Shown here: positions 34,639 through 42,280 of the stretch, piece by piece | How the letters are laid out: every line of letters starts with the position of its first letter | How positions within the stretch are numbered: the stretch's first letter is position 1 | Origin: Candidatus Falkowbacteria bacterium | Lineage (GTDB): Bacteria > Patescibacteriota > Patescibacteriia > Patescibacteriales > Patescibacteriaceae | NCBI GenBank assembly: GCA_026396835.1 | Contig: JAPLWA010000004.1 | Location: forward strand, 1-64,000 | Reading direction: 5' to 3' | Length of the DNA stretch: 64,000 nt | The notes under the pieces: generated by a model | The model's input: the letters and a program-made list of their open reading frames with translations, nothing else | Told to the model about the DNA's origin: nothing | Database searches by the model: none | Translations under genes and position numbers: made by a program

Positions 34639-35451
34639 ATGAAAAAACCATATAACGCTTTTAAAGCTGCTCAACTAACTAATGCTTTGCGCATCCTTGT
34701 TTTTGCATGCATAGCGGCGATTGTTTTAATGATTGTTTTATATTTTTCTATGGCTGAAAATCGTCGTCAGCTAATGAGTTGGTTTGGTATTAATGAACCA
34801 AATTTAAGTAAAACTGAAAATAAGACCGCTGATCAAAATGACGTTGGCCTTAATGGTTCAGTCTCGGTTAATGAATCAATTAATGTTCGCCCGCTTGATC
34901 GTGAAGATCATCTTTGGGGGCCGATTGACGCGCCAGTTAGTTTAATCATTTATGATGACTTTGAATGTCCATTTTGTGCTCAGTTTTACGACACAGTTAA
35001 TCGCGCCAAGGCTGAATTTGGTACCAGTTTAGTAGTGGCTGTTAGACATTTTCCTTTAATAAGTCATGACCAGGCTATTACGGCAGCCGTGGCTTCTGAA
35101 TGTGCGGCTGAGAAAGGGAAGTTTTGGGACATGTATAATTTACTATTTGAAGACAATAAGGCTGGTAAGCTTAAGAAAGATGAAATAATTAAAAATGCTG
35201 AAACAATTAGCCTAGAGCCAGTCTCGTTTCTCGGCTGTTTGACTAAAGAAAAATATAAAGATAAGATATTGTCTCAAAAGGAAGAGGTGAAAAAACTAGG
35301 AGTAATTGGTACTCCGGCTAGCTTTATTAACAATCAATATGTTCCAGGAGCTTTGCCTTATGCTGATTTTTCTTATCCCGATGGTACTAATGCCCCTGGT
35401 CTAAAGTCTCTTATTCAGCAGAAGCTAGATGAATTCAAGAATAAGAAATAA
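34639..35451 (+). CDS. DsbA-like thioredoxin-fold oxidoreductase, membrane-anchored
   Basis: 270 residues: one N-terminal TM helix (about 18-40), a linker and then a thioredoxin-like domain with the redox site E-C-P-F-C near residue 112, helical insert typical of DsbA, and the cis-Pro loop I-G-T-P-A-S-F. It likely introduces or isomerises disulfides outside the membrane. That fits with the many Cys-containing pilin heads and lipoproteins encoded in this window, but the link is inference. tRNA-Ser follows 30 nt downstream without an obvious promoter. Confidence 0.9.
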   Translation: MKKPYNAFKAAQLTNALRILVFACIAAIVLMIVLYFSMAENRRQLMSWFGINEPNLSKTENKTADQNDVGLNGSVSVNESINVRPLDREDHLWGPIDAPVSLIIYDDFECPFCAQFYDTVNRAKAEFGTSLVVAVRHFPLISHDQAITAAVASECAAEKGKFWDMYNLLFEDNKAGKLKKDEIIKNAETISLEPVSFLGCLTKEKYKDKILSQKEEVKKLGVIGTPASFINNQYVPGALPYADFSYPDGTNAPGLKSLIQQKLDEFKNKK

Positions 35452-35481
35452 TGCTTTTTAGCCGTTATTAAACGGCCTAAA

Positions 35482-35566
35482 GGAGGGTTCGCATAGCGGT
35501 CTAGTGCGCACGCTTGGAAAGCGTGTGTACCGAAAGGTACCGAGGGTTCGAATCCCTCACCCTCCG
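35482..35566 (+). tRNA. tRNA-Ser(GGA)
   Basis: A class II tRNA with a long variable arm (TGTACCGAAAGGTACCG). Acceptor GGAGGGT / ACCCTCC, anticodon stem CACGC/GCGTG and loop TTGGAAA give anticodon GGA (codons TCC/TCT). T-arm GAGGG-TTCGAAT-CCCTC. Discriminator G; the next bases are CAT, so CCA is not encoded. Confidence 0.95.
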
Positions 35567-35625
35567 CATAAATAGAAAGAAGTTAAACATAAAAATAAAT
35601 TTTGCATAATATTTACTTAAATATC

Positions 35626-36567
35626 ATGAAAGAATCATTTGTTAAATATTTACTTTGTCCAGGTTGTAGAAATAGCAATTTTATTTTAGAGAATAAGACA
35701 GAAGATGATAGAGAAGTAAGAGATGCTGATTTAGTTTGTCAATCTTGTAAAAAGGTTTACGCTATTAAGCGCGGACTTATTTTTTTATATGATACTTTAA
35801 GTCCAGAGGTTTTATATGAACGCGAGGCTTATGCGAAAGACAATGCTACCAGATTTACTAAGGATGATAGAGAAGTAAGAATGATGCAGCTTTCAAGAGA
35901 GAATGCTTTTTCTGTTTTGGCGAAGGAAAATGACTTAAAAACAAAAAAGATTTTAGAATTAGGTGCAGCTAATGCTTGGCTGTCTTCATATTTAGCCAAG
36001 AGCAATGATTGTGTTGCAATGGATATGTACTATGAAAAGCCCAATGGCTTAGAGGCTGCTGAAGAGAACATGAAAACAAATAATGTTTTTTTAGAAAGGG
36101 TAGTCGCTGATATGATTGATTTGCCCTTTATCAACGAAGCTTTTGATATGGTGATTATTTGTGCAGCTCTTCATCATAGTTCTAACTTAGCTACAACTCT
36201 AAATGAAATTCAAAGAGTTCTAAAAGACGGCGGTAAGTTACTATTATTAAATGAACCAAGTAACGGAATGTTTGGCACAAATGAACGTGCAATTATTGAT
36301 AATGATATGGTAGAAGGGTTTAACGAAGAGCGCTATTCTATCTTGACTTGGTTAAGATATGTTAGGCAGGCCGGTTTCCAAGCTAAAGCTTATCTACCTG
36401 ATAATATGTCTAGCGTTCTTTCGTCTCGAAATCATAATTTTTTGGCTGCTCTATGGAGATCTTCTTTTGAAAAAATTAAGTTTATAAAATCTTTTCTATC
36501 ATTGCCAATTTTGACTGTTTTTGATGGATTTTTTAATATAGTGGCAATAAAAGCCACTAAGAGATAA
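35626..36567 (+). CDS. SAM-dependent methyltransferase with N-terminal zinc ribbon
   Basis: About 313 residues. The first ~60 carry a Trm112-like zinc ribbon (C-P-G-C ... C-Q-S-C). A class I methyltransferase follows: motif I I-L-E-L-G-A-A-N-A-W-L, D-M-I-D-L-P-F, A-L-H-H-S and a UbiE-type V-L-K-D-G-G-K-L-L-L-L-N-E-P. The substrate is unknown. The last ~70 residues include a hydrophobic patch. ATG 35626 is preferred to an upstream TTG at 35602. A CATAAT preceded by TG (35603-35610) may be its -10 element. Confidence 0.83.
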   Translation: MKESFVKYLLCPGCRNSNFILENKTEDDREVRDADLVCQSCKKVYAIKRGLIFLYDTLSPEVLYEREAYAKDNATRFTKDDREVRMMQLSRENAFSVLAKENDLKTKKILELGAANAWLSSYLAKSNDCVAMDMYYEKPNGLEAAEENMKTNNVFLERVVADMIDLPFINEAFDMVIICAALHHSSNLATTLNEIQRVLKDGGKLLLLNEPSNGMFGTNERAIIDNDMVEGFNEERYSILTWLRYVRQAGFQAKAYLPDNMSSVLSSRNHNFLAALWRSSFEKIKFIKSFLSLPILTVFDGFFNIVAIKATKR

Positions 36568-36576
36568 TATAAAAGC

Positions 36577-36981
36577 ATGAGATTAATCATTGATCAAAGC
36601 CAGTTGTCTACGCCCTACCATAACTTTTTACGTTTAGCAGGCTATTCTTACATGCCTAATAGAAAAACAGGTCAGGATAGTTTTGTGCGACCTTTTGGAA
36701 ATAATAATTATCCTCGTTTCCATATTTACGTTAATGAAGAGGTAGATAAAATAATTTTTAATGCACACCTTGATCAAAAGCAAGCGAGTTACGAAGGTAC
36801 CTCAGCTCATAGCGGGGAATATGACAGCCCGCTAGTTAAGCAGGAGTTAGACCGTTTGAAATCTTTAATAGGCAAGCCATCGCCTTCGGCATTTAGAACT
36901 CGACCAAAAAATGATAGTCCAATAGAAAATAATGATGATGGACGAGCACGTCGTTTTTCCAATCTTTTTAGAAACAATTAG
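36577..36981 (+). CDS. conserved hypothetical protein upstream of dnaG (134 aa)
   Basis: No recognised domain. The N-terminal half (Y-H-N-F-L-R-L-A-G-Y, F-H-I-Y-V-N, I-I-F-N-A-H-L-D-Q-K) looks like a compact alpha/beta fold, and the last ~35 residues are polar and probably disordered. It lies 5 nt upstream of dnaG and is probably co-transcribed with the replication/transcription pair. Confidence 0.6.
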   Translation: MRLIIDQSQLSTPYHNFLRLAGYSYMPNRKTGQDSFVRPFGNNNYPRFHIYVNEEVDKIIFNAHLDQKQASYEGTSAHSGEYDSPLVKQELDRLKSLIGKPSPSAFRTRPKNDSPIENNDDGRARRFSNLFRNN

Positions 36982-36986
36982 TTTTT

Positions 36987-38849
36987 ATGTTAAATACATC
37001 AGACGAAATAAAATCACGACTCGATATTATTGAAGTTATAAGACAGTACGTGCCATTAAAACCAGCCGGCTTAAACTTTTTAGCGCGCTGTCCTTTTCAT
37101 AATGAAAAATCTGCTTCATTCACCGTAAGTCCGACTAAGCAAGTTTGGCATTGTTTTGGTTGTGGTCGTGGCGGAGATTTGTTTTCTTTTGTTATGGAGA
37201 TTGAGAAGATAACTTTTGTTGAAGCTCTCAGGTTATTGGCGCCGCGCGCTGGCATAGTTTTGAAGCAAGAAAGTGGACCCGAGGCATCTTTGCGTAATCG
37301 CATTCTTGATATTCTTGAACAAGCGACTGATTTTTATCATCGAACATTTATTAATGATGTTAACTCACGTCAGGCCAGACATTACGTTGCTGGTCGGGGA
37401 TTGAGTGAAGATGTTATTCGTGATTGGAATATTGGTTATGCGCCTGATTCATGGGATGACTTAATTATTTTTCTAAAGCAAAAAGGTTTTACTGACAAAG
37501 AAATTATTTTGTCAGGTTTAGCAATTGATCGTAATGAAGGCGGGCGTTGTTATAATCGTTTTCGAGGTCGAATAATGTTTCCGATCAGAGAAGTTAACGG
37601 TAATGTCGTTGGTTTTACTGGCCGACTATTACCAGAATTTGAAAAGCGAGATTTAGGCCAAGGTAAATATGTTAATAGTCCACAAACGGCTGTTTATGAT
37701 AAAGGAAAAGTTTTGTTTGGACTTGATAAAGCTAAGCAGGCAATTCGTGAAGGTAATCTAGCAATTGTCGTTGAAGGACAGATGGATTGTTTAACCGCTC
37801 ATCAATTTGGTTTTACCAATGTAGTAGCTTCTTCAGGGACAGCTTTAACAATTGAGCAAGCGGCGATTTTAAAGCGCTATGCGAATAGAGTAGCTTTTGC
37901 TTTTGATATGGACCCAGCTGGACGTCAGGCTCTAGATCGCGGCAGCGAACAAGCTTTTGCTTTTGAGTTAGAAGCTTTGGCTGTTAGTCTGCCAGCCGGA
38001 AAAGATCCAGATGAATGTATTCGCAAAGATTTAGACGGTTGGAAAAATAGTTTAAGTTCAGCTGAGCCAGTCATGCAATATTATCTTAAAGAAGTTTTAG
38101 CCGCCAATGATAGTGAAACCGCGACTGGACGCCGCGCTATTGTACAAAAGTTTTTACCACGCGTCGCCCGCATTGCTAATATAATCGAAAAAGATTTTTG
38201 GTTGAAAAAACTAAGCCAGGCAGTTGACGTAGGGGAGCACTTTCTACATGAAGCTATGGCTGCGGCTAATAAATCAAAGGTTTTAGATAAGATTAGTGTT
38301 ATTGAAAAAGTCGCACCAAAGGCTGAACAGGTGCCACGCAACCGCGAAGAAATATTATCAGAACAATTAGTCGCTTTATTGGTTGCTTTCCCTGATTTAA
38401 TCCCAGCTATTAGTCCTTATGTTCCATCAGAGCAGATAATGGGACAATCTAGCCAATTACTTTACAGACAGCTCGTTGTCTATTATAATAAGAACATTGC
38501 TCATATTGAAGACGGAGCACCTGTTTTCGAATATGGCGAATTTAGAACTTGGTTATCCAAGCAAGGATTTACGGCGGGCGATATTCAGGAATTGGATCGA
38601 CTCGCTATTTTAATTGAAAAAAACTTTTCAGACATTAAAGCCGAAGAAGCTAATTCTGCTATTAAAGGAATTCAAAATGAGCTTCGACGTTCTTATCTTA
38701 ACCGACGCATGAAAGCCGTCGCCAAATTGATTGGCGAAATGGAATCACAAAACTCAAGCGTTGAACGAGATGAACGACTCGATACTCTTTTGAAGGAATT
38801 TAATGATCTAGCAGAAGAAGTGCGTCAGCTGTCTTCTTCGGTTGAATAA
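36987..38849 (+). CDS. dnaG: DNA primase
   Basis: Makes RNA primers at the replication fork. The N-terminal CHC2 zinc finger is intact (C-P-F-H ... W-H-C-F-G-C-G, about residues 35-63). The primase core follows with G-R-I-M-F-P-I and the TOPRIM domain (V-V-E-G-Q-M-D at about 261; D-M-D-P-A-G). The C-terminal part is the DnaB-interacting helical region. Length 620 is normal. It is followed 9 nt later by rpoD, the old dnaG-rpoD arrangement, without rpsU. Confidence 0.96.
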   Translation: MLNTSDEIKSRLDIIEVIRQYVPLKPAGLNFLARCPFHNEKSASFTVSPTKQVWHCFGCGRGGDLFSFVMEIEKITFVEALRLLAPRAGIVLKQESGPEASLRNRILDILEQATDFYHRTFINDVNSRQARHYVAGRGLSEDVIRDWNIGYAPDSWDDLIIFLKQKGFTDKEIILSGLAIDRNEGGRCYNRFRGRIMFPIREVNGNVVGFTGRLLPEFEKRDLGQGKYVNSPQTAVYDKGKVLFGLDKAKQAIREGNLAIVVEGQMDCLTAHQFGFTNVVASSGTALTIEQAAILKRYANRVAFAFDMDPAGRQALDRGSEQAFAFELEALAVSLPAGKDPDECIRKDLDGWKNSLSSAEPVMQYYLKEVLAANDSETATGRRAIVQKFLPRVARIANIIEKDFWLKKLSQAVDVGEHFLHEAMAAANKSKVLDKISVIEKVAPKAEQVPRNREEILSEQLVALLVAFPDLIPAISPYVPSEQIMGQSSQLLYRQLVVYYNKNIAHIEDGAPVFEYGEFRTWLSKQGFTAGDIQELDRLAILIEKNFSDIKAEEANSAIKGIQNELRRSYLNRRMKAVAKLIGEMESQNSSVERDERLDTLLKEFNDLAEEVRQLSSSVE

Positions 38850-38858
38850 TTTTAAATT

Positions 38859-40076
38859 ATGGCTACAAAGCCTAAAAAAAAGATAATGAAAAAACCAGTG
38901 CTTAAGCGAAAAAAGGTGGTAGCTAAAAAAATAGTCCACACTAAAGCTAAGCCAGTCCTAACTAAGTCAACTGGTGCTAAACCAGACTACAAAGTGATTG
39001 ATGATTTAGTGGCCAAAGTTAGACCACGTGGTTTTGTTACTGAGACAGAGCTTTTACAAGCCCTGCCTAGTGTTGAGTTTTATGTTTATGAATTTGAACT
39101 ATTATTAGAACGCTTACAGAAAAACAGTATTCGTATTGTTGAAGATTCAGGCAGCTTTTTAGACGCGGATGCTAATGTTAGAAAAGCTGAACAGCTTACT
39201 TCTATTTTAGGTAGTGACAAAGATCGTTTGAAGTTTGATATTTCTGAATTATCAGCTGATTCAATTCAAATGTATTTGCGTGAAATTGGTAAAGTGCCAT
39301 TGCTCACAACCGAAGAAGAAGTCGAACTAGCTAAGAGAAAAGAACGCGGCGACAAAGACGCTGAGAGAAAACTAATTGAAGCTAACCTTCGTTTAGTTGT
39401 TTCGATTGCTAAAAAATTTGCAGGGTCTAAGGGTTTGAGCCTATTGGATTTGATTCAAGAAGGAAATATTGGCTTGTTCCGTGCCGTAGAAAAATTTGAA
39501 TATCGTAAAGGTTATAAGTTCTCAACTTACGCGACTTGGTGGATTCGTCAGGCCATTACTCGATCATTAGCCGACCAATCTCGTACCATTCGTATTCCCG
39601 TTCACATGGTTGAAACAATTAACAAGTTCCAGCATATTCAACGTCAGTTAATTCAAGACTTAGGACGTGAGCCATTACCAGAAGAAATTGCTGCTGAAAT
39701 GAATGAGACAATTGATAAGGTTCGCTACATTATTAAAATCTCTCAAGATACAATTTCGCTTGAAACAACAGTTGGTGAAGATGACGAAGACTCCACTCTC
39801 GAAGACTTTATTGAGGATGTTAAAAATGTTACACCAGACCGTTCCGCTGCCTTACAGCTTTTGAAAGATTATGTTAAAGAAATTATTTCTCAGCTAACAC
39901 CACGTGAACAAAAGATTTTAGAAATGCGTTTTGGTTTGATTGATGGTGTGTCTCACACTTTAGAGGAGGTGGGTGCTGAGTTTGATGTTACTCGTGAACG
40001 TATTCGCCAAATTGAATATAAGACCCTAGAAAAGATTCAAAAGCATTCTCTGATCAAGAAATTGCGAGATTACTAA
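38859..40076 (+). CDS. rpoD: RNA polymerase primary sigma factor (RpoD/SigA)
   Basis: 405 residues. A Lys-rich disordered N-terminus (about 1-40) precedes a region 1.1-like helix bundle. Region 1.2 is [11 protein letters not shown]. Region 2 has [10 protein letters not shown] and the -10-reading [10 protein letters not shown]. Region 3 follows, and region 4.2 has the -35-reading helix [10 protein letters not shown]. These intact region 2.4/4.2 helices are consistent with the TTGACA/TATAAT-type promoters called elsewhere in the window. A strong terminator lies 22 nt downstream. Confidence 0.96.
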   Translation: MATKPKKKIMKKPVLKRKKVVAKKIVHTKAKPVLTKSTGAKPDYKVIDDLVAKVRPRGFVTETELLQALPSVEFYVYEFELLLERLQKNSIRIVEDSGSFLDADANVRKAEQLTSILGSDKDRLKFDISELSADSIQMYLREIGKVPLLTTEEEVELAKRKERGDKDAERKLIEANLRLVVSIAKKFAGSKGLSLLDLIQEGNIGLFRAVEKFEYRKGYKFSTYATWWIRQAITRSLADQSRTIRIPVHMVETINKFQHIQRQLIQDLGREPLPEEIAAEMNETIDKVRYIIKISQDTISLETTVGEDDEDSTLEDFIEDVKNVTPDRSAALQLLKDYVKEIISQLTPREQKILEMRFGLIDGVSHTLEEVGAEFDVTRERIRQIEYKTLEKIQKHSLIKKLRDY

Positions 40077-40097
40077 GTATCAATTATATTTTTAAAT

Positions 40098-40130
40098 AGC
40101 AAGGCTTCATTTAGCTGAGGCCTTGCTTTT
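40098..40130 (+). terminator. rpoD terminator
   Basis: AGCAAGGCTTCA pairs with TGAGGCCTTGCT (one G-U) around a short loop, followed by a T-run. Confidence 0.85.
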
Positions 40131-40240
40131 TTGTGTGGTTTTGTTATCATATTTAAGCCCTTTGTTTTAGCTTAGGGTGATTAATCCATAGCTTTAGTAC
40201 AGGATTATTCCGGGGTAGCTCAGCGGTAGAGCAGTTGGCT

Positions 40241-40633
40241 GTGAACACGTCCCTCTTTATCTATCATATATTTTATGAAAAAGATAGAAGGGTATATGCT
40301 GATCGAGCTGATTATTTAAAGCATGCAGTTAGTCGTCGACGTAAAGTTATACGACAAACAGCTCTTAAATATAAAGGTGATCAGTGTTCTATTTGCAATT
40401 ATAATAAATGTTTTCAAGCTTTAGAGTTTCATCACATGGAATCATCTAAAAAAGATTTTGGAATTTCAGCCTCTGGTTATACCAGAAGCTGGAAAGCTAT
40501 TAAAGAAGAGCTTGATAAATGCATTTTATTATGTGCAAATTGTCATCGTGAAGTTCACGAAGGTATAACGCAGCTTCCACAAGTGATTGTGGTTGAAAAA
40601 CAAGGTGAATTCGGGGAAGCCCTTAGCCTATAA
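40241..40633 (+). CDS. HNH homing endonuclease encoded in the tRNA intron
   Basis: A DNA endonuclease expected to spread the intron by cutting intronless tRNA-Asn genes. The zinc-binding C-S-I-C, the F-H-H catalytic motif and the C-A-N-C-H-R-E-V-H terminus form a classic HNH domain, preceded by a basic stretch (S-R-R-R-K-V-I-R-Q). The first usable codon is GTG at 40241, which straddles the exon 1/intron boundary; no in-frame ATG precedes the HNH core. It may therefore be translated from unspliced precursor RNA, or from a non-standard codon further in. About 130 residues. Confidence 0.85.
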   Translation: MNTSLFIYHIFYEKDRRVYADRADYLKHAVSRRRKVIRQTALKYKGDQCSICNYNKCFQALEFHHMESSKKDFGISASGYTRSWKAIKEELDKCILLCANCHREVHEGITQLPQVIVVEKQGEFGEALSL

Positions 40634-40830
40634 ATAAGGGTAATCCCGAGCCAATCCTAATAATTTTATTAGGCAGGTGTAGAGACTATTCCGTTTGTAT
40701 CCTCCGAAGCTTTATGCGAAGGAGGAGAGGAAGTACTTTTTTATAATTTTTTATAAATTAGGAAGCGCCTTGTCCGCTTATTTAAGCGGAATGATATAGT
40801 CCATCCCTTTGAGTAATCAGAGGATAAGTG
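40243..40830 (+). mobile_element. group I intron in tRNA-Asn anticodon loop
   Basis: A 588-nt insertion between anticodon positions 35 and 36. It ends in G and follows a U. The conserved core lies after the ORF: a P4/Q-like stretch at about 40640-40655 (GGTAATCCCGAGCCAAT), an R/P7-like stretch at 40676-40689 (GGTGTAGAGACTAT), and the 3' strand of P7 at 40796-40802 (ATAGTCC); GACTAT and ATAGTC pair perfectly. These match the core vocabulary of the cyanobacterial tRNA-Leu introns (IC3-like). I could not define P1 with certainty. A dispersed hairpin repeat (40699-40727) sits in a peripheral loop. Confidence 0.85.
40699..40727. repeat. hairpin repeat inside the intron
   Basis: TCCTCCGAAGC pairs with GCGAAGGAGGA around TTTAT. 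It is nearly the same hairpin as at 10760-10779. In the intron it would extend a peripheral helix downstream of P7, not disturb the core. Confidence 0.6.
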
Positions 40831-40871
40831 TAACCAATTGGTCGTGGGTCCGAATCCCACCCCCGGAGCAT

Positions 40872-40920
40872 AAAAAAAGTAGAGACGTCCGCCGAGTCGG
40901 CGGACGTCTCTACTTTTTTT
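40872..40920. repeat. GTAGAGAC palindrome, copy C (terminator of tRNA-Asn)
   Basis: A perfect 24-bp inverted repeat around one central G, with A7 on the left and T7 on the right; the core is the same as copy A apart from a few bases. It begins 3 nt after the tRNA and must act as its terminator. Confidence 0.8.
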
Positions 40921-41094
40921 ATTTAATTATTAAATGAACCTGGATTATCTATTGACAAAAATAAAATATTATGTTAATTCTTTATATTACTTTGTACCTT
41001 ACAAAATAAGATTAATTGGGTTAATTATTAAATTCATCTAGCATTTAGGTGGAATTAGTAATTAACCTTATTGTTAATCTTAATATTAAATCAC

Positions 41095-42108
41095 ATGGAA
41101 AAACTAACTAAACTCCCTCAGTCTCTTCTCAATGAAATGAAGATTGTTAACAAAAAAACAAGGGAAGCTAAAGACGCTTCTATTTATTTAAAGCTCGTAA
41201 AATTTTATGACAAAATAAAGGCGGTGGACTATTGGAAAACAATTTTTCTCGTGCTCATAAAATTAAGTCTTCAAAATGATAGAATTGATACAGAAAAACT
41301 ATATGGTCATAATAATGATAAATATATTGAAGAGATTCAGTATCATCTACCAATCGTTCTTCACAGTAGTGATCATAGCGCGGAAGTGGTCTATATGTTT
41401 CTTAATACATTTTCACAGCTATCACTTTCTACAAAAGTTATAATGCAACAAGCTGTTAACAATCTTGTTTGTGATAACGCGTTATCAGAGAAAGTTATTA
41501 GTGCGATTCTTAATGGAAATGGATACGGTATGGATAACATATTGTTTCCAGAGACCTTAAAGAAAATATTTCAGAACAAAAAGTATTCTAAACTTTCGAG
41601 ATGGTCGGCTCTCGGCTTTCTAGTGAGGGGTCGTAATAATTTTGTCTCGATTATCACTGAAGAAAATCTTAAGAGATGGTGTGATGAAATCAGCTTATCT
41701 TCAGTTGCATATCTTTCCTATCTTGAAGAACTCAGGGATAATGACGGTGACATAATTAAATTACTACCGAATATTGTTGATAAGGATTTTAATAACGTTT
41801 ACCCTTATCATACTGATTCTATCAGGGAACATATTCAAGATATTATTATTAATAATGGACTGAATACCTATTACACTGTCGATGAAGTCAGGTGTTCTCA
41901 GAGTGGCGCTGGTTATGTTTGCGCAATTTTTCCTAAATGTTGCTATAAAATGAGAAAGCTGATTAAAGAAACAGTAAAGGAGCTTTTTGTCCGTCATATC
42001 ATTAAAAATGATGACAAGTCCTTTATATCCGCAAAGTTTGGATTTAGGCAGTTAGCGGATGAAGAAGTATTATGGCTCGAAGAATTAAAAAAAGCAAAAT
42101 TGAAGTAA
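41095..42108 (+). CDS. hypothetical helical protein (337 aa)
   Basis: Not recognised. The sequence is mostly helix-prone, without signal peptide or TM segment. Repeating L-x-x-L patterns suggest an alpha-solenoid-like fold. The end carries a C-A-I-F-P-K-C-C segment and a K-F-G-F-R-Q-L motif. It is a lone gene with its own terminator between the intron tRNA and the ABC-F gene. ATG 41095 is chosen over the upstream 41071 start. The preceding 170 nt hold nothing I can identify apart from palindrome copy C. Codon choice (AGA, ATA, TCA) looks a little unlike its neighbours, a hint of transfer. Confidence 0.6.
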   Translation: MEKLTKLPQSLLNEMKIVNKKTREAKDASIYLKLVKFYDKIKAVDYWKTIFLVLIKLSLQNDRIDTEKLYGHNNDKYIEEIQYHLPIVLHSSDHSAEVVYMFLNTFSQLSLSTKVIMQQAVNNLVCDNALSEKVISAILNGNGYGMDNILFPETLKKIFQNKKYSKLSRWSALGFLVRGRNNFVSIITEENLKRWCDEISLSSVAYLSYLEELRDNDGDIIKLLPNIVDKDFNNVYPYHTDSIREHIQDIIINNGLNTYYTVDEVRCSQSGAGYVCAIFPKCCYKMRKLIKETVKELFVRHIIKNDDKSFISAKFGFRQLADEEVLWLEELKKAKLK

Positions 42109-42123
42109 ATTTTCATTAATGGG

Positions 42124-42155
42124 ACCCCACTTATAACCAAAAAGTGGGGTTTTTA
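42124..42155 (+). terminator. terminator of the 41095 gene
   Basis: ACCCCACTT pairs with AAGTGGGGT, followed by TTTTT. Confidence 0.85.
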
Positions 42156-42169
42156 CTTTCTGAGTATAT

Positions 42170-42198
42170 TTGACATAAGTGCTTTAAACAGCTATTAT
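42170..42198 (+). promoter_or_regulatory. sigma70 promoter of the ABC-F gene
   Basis: A consensus TTGACA (42170-42175), a 17-nt spacer and TATTAT (42193-42198). The predicted start point is near 42205, leaving a leader of about 60 nt, in contrast to the leaderless promoters elsewhere in the window. Confidence 0.75.
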
Positions 42199-42211
42199 GC
42201 AGGTGGTTACG

Positions 42212-42280
42212 ATGAGCTTAAAAACTCATTTTCTACAAAGCCTAATGGCTTTTATTTTTTTATTATGGCCGAAGAAGTAA
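42212..42280 (+). promoter_or_regulatory. candidate attenuator: leader peptide ORF plus hairpin before ABC-F
   Basis: The leader holds a 22-codon frame from ATG 42212 to TAA 42278-42280 that overlaps the ABC-F start (42265). A hairpin AAAGCC-TAAT-GGCTTT (42237-42252) followed by a T-rich run lies just before the ABC-F ATG, and an ATGAG/CTCAT pairing (42212-42216 with 42225-42229) could compete upstream. This layout matches ribosome-stalling attenuation known for antibiotic-resistance ABC-F genes. The stem is short, so the call is tentative. Confidence 0.5.

Larger units (their letters stand above)
40209..40868 (+). tRNA. tRNA-Asn(GTT), split by a group I intron
   Basis: Exon 1 is 40209-40242 and exon 2 is 40831-40868. 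Joined, they give a standard 72-nt cloverleaf: acceptor TCCGGGG / CCCCGGA, anticodon stem GTTGG / CCAAT with loop CTGTTAA (anticodon GTT, codons AAC/AAT), T-arm GTGGG-TCCGAAT-CCCAC and discriminator G as in other tRNA-Asn. CCA is not encoded. Reading straight through exon 1 suggests a GTG (His) anticodon, but that leaves no 3' half. The U at 40242 and the G at 40830 obey group I splice-site rules and restore GTT. The T-loop has C at position 55. Confidence 0.9.

Noticed and set aside
40209-40245. tRNA-His(GTG) read directly from the 5' half
   Set aside because: The anticodon loop seems to read GTG, but the 3' half is missing there. Joining at U40242/G40830 gives a perfect tRNA-Asn(GTT) with Asn-like sequence.
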